Below are positions 60,968 through 64,000 of a DNA stretch of 64,000 nucleotides, one piece after another (the stretch's first letter is position 1; each line of letters begins with the position of its first letter). Made by a program: the position numbers and the translations under genes. The stretch is from contig CAJYAD010000015.1 of the NCBI GenBank assembly GCA_913064775.1, positions 50,590 to 114,589 on the forward strand, given 5' to 3'. The stretch comes from an uncultured Albidovulum sp. GTDB lineage: Bacteria > Pseudomonadota > Alphaproteobacteria > Rhodobacterales > Rhodobacteraceae. The notes beneath the pieces were generated by a model, which did not search any database, was not told where the DNA came from, and worked only from the letters and a program-made list of their open reading frames with translations.

Positions 60968-62635
60968 CTAGTGAGAACGGCTGTGATCCCAGTCCGACGG
61001 TTTCGGCAGGATCTCGAACGTGTGTTCCGGCGGCGGGCAGGGCAGGGTCCATTCCAGCGTATCGGCGTATTCGTTCCAGTAGTTGTTCTCGGTCACCTTG
61101 GCGCCCTTGAACAGCGTATAGGCCACGACGCCGATGAACCACACGAAGGAGGCGAAGGCGACGAACGCGCCGATCGAGGCGACGTGGTTCCACAGCGCGA
61201 AGGCCTCGGGGTAGTCGCTGTAGCGGCGCGGCATGCCCTGACGACCGAGGAAATGCATCGGGAAGAAGGTCAGGTTCGAGCCGATGAACATCCCCCAGAA
61301 GTGCAGCTTGCCGGCCCATTCCGGATATTGTCGGCCCGACATCTTGCCGATCCAGAAATAGATGCCGGCGAAGATCGCGAAGACGGCGCCCAGGCTCATC
61401 ACATAGTGGAAGTGGGCCACCACGTAATAGGTGTCGTGGTAGTACCGATCCACCGCGGCCTGGCTCAGGATCACGCCAGTCACGCCGCCGACGGTGAACA
61501 GGAACAGGAAGCCGGTGGCGAACAGCATCGGTGTCTTGAACTCGATCGAGCCGCCCCACATCGTCGCGATCCAGCTGAACACCTTCACGCCGGTGGGCAC
61601 GGCGATCACCATCGTGGCCAGCATGAAGTAGCTTTGCTGCGTCAAGCTCAGCCCCACGGTATACATGTGGTGCGCCCAGACGACGAAGCCCAGCACCGCG
61701 ATCGCCACCATCGCATAGACCATCGGCAGGTAGCCGAAGATCGGCTTCTTCGAGAAGGTGGCAATCACCGCGCTGACGATGCCGAAGCCCGGCACGATGA
61801 TGATGTAGACCTCGGGGTGGCCGAAGAACCACAGGATGTGCTGGTAAAGCACCGGATCGCCGCCGCCCGAGGCATCGAAGAAGGTGGTGCCGAAGTTGCG
61901 GTCGGTGATCAGCATGGTGATCGCGCCCGCCAGCACCGGCAGCGACAGCAGGATCAGCCAGGCGGTGACGAAGATCGACCAGGGAAACAGCGGCACCTTG
62001 TGCAGGGTCATGCCCGGCGCGCGCATGTTCAGGAAGGTGGTGATCATGTTGATCGCGCCCAGGATCGACGAGATGCCCGACAGGTGCACCGCGAAGAAGG
62101 CAAGGTCGATGGAATAGCCCCCCGGCTGGGTCGAGAGCGGCGGATAAAGCACCCATCCGACGCCCGATCCGGTCTGGTTCTCCTGCCCCGGAGTGAAGAC
62201 CGAGGCGATGGCCAGCGCGGTGCCCGCGACATACAGCCAGTAGGACAGGTTGTTCATCCGCGGGAAGGCCATGTCCGGCGCGCCGATCTGCAGCGGCATG
62301 AAGTAATTGCCAAAGCCCCCGAACAGCGCCGGGATCACCACGAAGAACATCATCAGGATGCCATGCGCGGTGATGATCACGTTCCACAGATGCCCGTCGG
62401 GCGCGCAGGTGCCCGCCGGGATCAGGCGCATGCCCTCGGCGCACATGAACTGCGTGCCGGGCGCCATCAGCTCCATCCGCATGTAGACGGTGAAGACGAC
62501 CGAAATGAAACCCACCGCCGCGGCGGTGAACAGGTAGAGAATCCCGATGTCCTTGTGATTGGTCGACATGAACCAGCGGGTGAAGAAGCCGCGAGGATCA
62601 TGCCCGTCCTGAGTCCGAACGGTTGCGTCCGCCAT
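60968..62635 (-). CDS. ctaD: Cytochrome c oxidase subunit I (aa3 type)
   Basis: This 555-residue haem-copper oxidase subunit reduces oxygen at the haem a3/CuB centre and pumps protons. About 12 helices are present. The haem a His is in [11 protein letters not shown]; the CuB ligands and cross-linked Tyr lie in [15 protein letters not shown] appears in WAHHMYTVG; and the haem a/a3 His pair is in VAHFHYVMS. The K and D channel features ([22 protein letters not shown]) are present. The start at 62635 gives the usual N-terminus before [13 protein letters not shown]. It is not followed by ctaC/ctaE but by DUF2244, as in Rhodobacter, where ctaD lies apart from the other subunit genes. Confidence 0.97.
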   Translation of the reverse strand: MADATVRTQDGHDPRGFFTRWFMSTNHKDIGILYLFTAAAVGFISVVFTVYMRMELMAPGTQFMCAEGMRLIPAGTCAPDGHLWNVIITAHGILMMFFVVIPALFGGFGNYFMPLQIGAPDMAFPRMNNLSYWLYVAGTALAIASVFTPGQENQTGSGVGWVLYPPLSTQPGGYSIDLAFFAVHLSGISSILGAINMITTFLNMRAPGMTLHKVPLFPWSIFVTAWLILLSLPVLAGAITMLITDRNFGTTFFDASGGGDPVLYQHILWFFGHPEVYIIIVPGFGIVSAVIATFSKKPIFGYLPMVYAMVAIAVLGFVVWAHHMYTVGLSLTQQSYFMLATMVIAVPTGVKVFSWIATMWGGSIEFKTPMLFATGFLFLFTVGGVTGVILSQAAVDRYYHDTYYVVAHFHYVMSLGAVFAIFAGIYFWIGKMSGRQYPEWAGKLHFWGMFIGSNLTFFPMHFLGRQGMPRRYSDYPEAFALWNHVASIGAFVAFASFVWFIGVVAYTLFKGAKVTENNYWNEYADTLEWTLPCPPPEHTFEILPKPSDWDHSRSH

Positions 62636-62684
62636 GAAGTGCCTCCCATTCCTGACGTCGCCGCGCGGGGATCTCCACACGCGA

Positions 62685-62700
62685 TGATCATATACGATCA
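62685..62700. promoter_or_regulatory. Inverted repeat in the ctaD upstream region
   Basis: TGATC-ATATAC-GATCA has perfect 5-bp arms and lies 50 bases upstream of the ctaD ATG. It includes a TATA-containing core that could also be a -10 region. It differs from the FnrL pattern (TTGAT-N4-ATCAA). Confidence 0.3.
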
Positions 62701-62868
62701 CATTTTAGAGCGCAGAGCGTGTGGAAAGACAATCATTCAGTGCGGGGGAGGGCGGAAATGCCGCGCGCACGCGCCGGATTCGCCCTTCTCTGCGGCCCGA
62801 TGCCGCAGCCAGCGCAGACAGAACGCCCCCTTCCGCCGGCAACACCGGCCTTGGGGGGGGCGTCTGAT

Positions 62869-62953
62869 TTCTTTTTGGCGGAGATATCCCGCGGGGTCGC
62901 CAACTGGGCGCCATCGGTCCGAGCGACGATGGCGACGGGGTGTGAACCCCCGG
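62869..62953 (-). repeat. Intergenic repeat, copy i
   Basis: On the minus strand a CCGGGGG-type hairpin (62953 to about 62936) is followed by an intervening dyad and then the core TATCTCCGCCAAAAAGAA (62886-62869). It lies ten bases after the cytochrome c2 stop, in the same orientation as that gene. It is the most divergent core at its 5' end. Confidence 0.65.
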
Positions 62954-62962
62954 TGCCGCCCT

Positions 62963-63379
62963 CTACTGCTTCGCGACCGAGGCCAGATAGGCCGCCACGT
63001 CTTCACCGCCGCGGCGCAGCTTGAAGCTCATCTTGCTGCGCGCGGCGCCATCGCCGGTGTATTTTTCCAGGAACTCGGTCGGGTTCTTGACGTATTCGGC
63101 AAGGTTCTCTTCGTTCCAGACCAGGCCCTTTTCGGCCGCCTCCTTGATGCCGGCGCCGTAATTGTAACCCGGCTCGCTGCCGGCCTTGCGCCCGATCACA
63201 CCGAAAAGGTTCGGGCCAACCCGGCCGCCGCGAACGATCGTCTTGTCGTCCGGTCCGGTAATCGAATGGCAGGCCTTGCACGTGCGGAAGGTCTTTTCGC
63301 CCTTCGCCGCGTCGCCATCGGCAAAGGCGGGGCTGGCCAGCGCGATCACGGTCAGCACGGTAAGGAAATGAAGTTTCAT
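62963..63379 (-). CDS. cycA: Cytochrome c2
   Basis: This 138-residue periplasmic class I cytochrome c carries electrons to oxidases and, in phototrophic relatives, to the reaction centre. The signal peptide spans residues 1-22 (LHFLTVLTVIALASPAFA). The mature protein starts GDAAKGEKTF, with the haem attachment motif CKACH (about residues 36-40), RVGPNLFGVIGRKAG, and the axial Met in RSKMSFKL. The GGEDVAAYLASV end closely matches Rhodobacter cytochrome c2. The start at 63379 follows GGAGACG. It is the physiological partner class for the aa3 oxidase encoded next to it. Confidence 0.93.
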   Translation of the reverse strand: MKLHFLTVLTVIALASPAFADGDAAKGEKTFRTCKACHSITGPDDKTIVRGGRVGPNLFGVIGRKAGSEPGYNYGAGIKEAAEKGLVWNEENLAEYVKNPTEFLEKYTGDGAARSKMSFKLRRGGEDVAAYLASVAKQ

Positions 63380-63423
63380 GGTCGGGCGTCTCCTCGTCAC
63401 TCGTTGCGCCGTTCGACCATATT

Positions 63424-64000
63424 CTACTTCGGTTGAAAGGAAAGAGAGCCTTCGTCGCAAGCGCCTCCGGACGGGGCCGAAAAGACACGCTCAAAGCCGC
63501 GGCGCAGGGCGTTGTCGACATCCTCCATCGTGACCGGCAGGCCCAGGTCGACCAGGCTGGTCACCCCGTGGTCGCGGATGCCGCAGGGGATGATGCCGGA
63601 AAAATGGCTCAGGTCCGGTTCGACATTGATCGACAGGCCATGGAAGCTGACCCAGCGGCGTAGCTTCACCCCGATCGCGGCGATCTTGTCCTCGGGCACC
63701 TCGCCGGTGGGGCCGGGGGGGCGCTCGGGGCGCTGCACCCAGACGCCGACGCGGCCGTCGCGGATCTCGCCCTTGACGTTGAATTCGGCCAGCGCGGCGA
63801 TCACCCAATCTTCCAGCTGGCGCACGAAGCAGCGCACGTCGCGGCCGCGGGTGTTGAGGTTGAGCATCACATAGGCGACCCGCTGGCCCGGGCCGTGATA
63901 GGTATATTGCCCGCCGCGGCCGGCGGTGAAGACGGGAAAGCGGTCGGGCTCGACCAGATCACCGGGCTTGGCCGAGGTGCCGGCGGTGTAGAGCGGCGGG
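63424..64000 (-). CDS. lipB: Octanoyl-[acyl-carrier-protein]:protein N-octanoyltransferase (partial, 5' end outside window)
   Basis: The C-terminal about 191 residues of LipB are encoded here, reading off the right edge. LipB transfers octanoate from ACP to lipoyl domains. Visible motifs are [13 protein letters not shown], the substrate pocket [22 protein letters not shown], the catalytic Lys in [17 protein letters not shown], and the nucleophile Cys in [16 protein letters not shown]. Its stop lies 44 bases from the cytochrome c2 start. The start codon is beyond position 64000. Confidence 0.95.
   Translation of the reverse strand, partial: PPLYTAGTSAKPGDLVEPDRFPVFTAGRGGQYTYHGPGQRVAYVMLNLNTRGRDVRCFVRQLEDWVIAALAEFNVKGEIRDGRVGVWVQRPERPPGPTGEVPEDKIAAIGVKLRRWVSFHGLSINVEPDLSHFSGIIPCGIRDHGVTSLVDLGLPVTMEDVDNALRRGFERVFSAPSGGACDEGSLSFQPK

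Larger units (their letters stand above)
62636..62962. other. 327-base gap between ctaD and cytochrome c2 gene
   Basis: The gap holds the ctaD leader and promoter on the minus strand, with a TGATC-N6-GATCA dyad at 62685-62700. It also contains repeat copy i (62869-62953) and a CGCCATCG/CGATGGCG dyad (62909-62916 with 62927-62934) inside that copy. No small gene was recognised. Confidence 0.65.

Noticed and set aside
60971..63436. Very long open frame on the plus strand opposite ctaD and the cytochrome c2 gene
   Set aside because: It is antisense to clearly recognised genes, has low-complexity His/Arg/Asp-rich translation, and is the expected mirror of GC-rich codon use.

Overview
The window is a GC-rich (roughly two-thirds G+C by eye), densely packed alphaproteobacterial chromosome segment. 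Several things point to Rhodobacterales (Rhodobacter/Rhodovulum/Roseobacter-like): a glyQ / small membrane protein / glyS arrangement, a cytochrome c2 of the Rhodobacter CycA type, an aa3-type ctaD next to a DUF2244 gene, a full CtrA box, and a GC-rich repeat family in intergenic DNA. No tRNA, rRNA, CRISPR array, insertion sequence or phage gene was found. Both ends cut into transcription units: lipB is truncated on the right, and a further gene may begin at the extreme left.

Layout. 0-6.6 kb: a seven-gene minus-strand operon runs from a periplasmic binding protein through ABC ATPase, permease, CodA-like amidohydrolase and FAD-linked oxidase to two tandem flavodoxin-fold oxidoreductases. A Rid-family gene and a 5'-nucleotidase-type gene run divergently. 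9.1-14.3 kb: manC, an enolase-superfamily dehydratase-like gene, a zinc alcohol dehydrogenase and an MFS exporter. 14.3-20.3 kb: a 4-hydroxybenzoate/protocatechuate catabolic operon, pobA-pcaD-pcaC-pcaH-pcaG, then an esterase-like alpha/beta hydrolase, a candidate 33-residue ORF, and pcaB. 20.4-22.3 kb: a PLP dehydratase and a secreted unknown protein. 22.5-30.9 kb: a tightly overlapping plus-strand operon of TPP enzyme, hyuA, hyuB, uronate-dehydrogenase-like SDR, FAD oxidoreductase and LysR regulator. 31-36.2 kb: YmdB phosphodiesterase, EamA transporter, SLC13-type transporter, YqgE and a DsbD-domain protein. 36.3-42.8 kb: glyQ, a small membrane protein, glyS and a degenerate PPDK-like protein. 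43-47.2 kb: a SleB-type hydrolase, an extended folB, folP and glmM. 47.2-56.3 kb: OpgC-like protein, EamA transporter, ilvC, two Lrp regulators, a class V aminotransferase, a UbiH-type monooxygenase, a HAD phosphatase and a GntR regulator. 56.4-64 kb: a T2SSE_N-GT2 glycosyltransferase preceded by a CtrA box, carA, yqeY, a DUF2244 gene, ctaD, cytochrome c2 and lipB.

The pob/pca operon should carry 4-hydroxybenzoate to 3-oxoadipate; the pcaIJF steps and the usual PobR/PcaQ regulators are not here. The first operon looks like uptake and oxidative/hydrolytic breakdown of an unidentified, probably nitrogen-containing ring compound. The TPP/hyuAB/SDR/FAD operon is a second uncharacterised catabolic set that carries its own regulator.

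The most unusual non-coding feature is a repeat with ten recognised copies. Each copy has a fixed 18-nt core (about TATTTNNNCCARAAWGAA) beside a GC hairpin, always between genes, with none recognised between 12 and 40 kb. Other points of note are low-GC patches inside pcaG and glyS, a PPDK homologue that has lost its nucleotide-site motifs, an enolase-superfamily protein lacking the usual first metal-ligand Asp, and two dyads upstream of the SleB-type gene.
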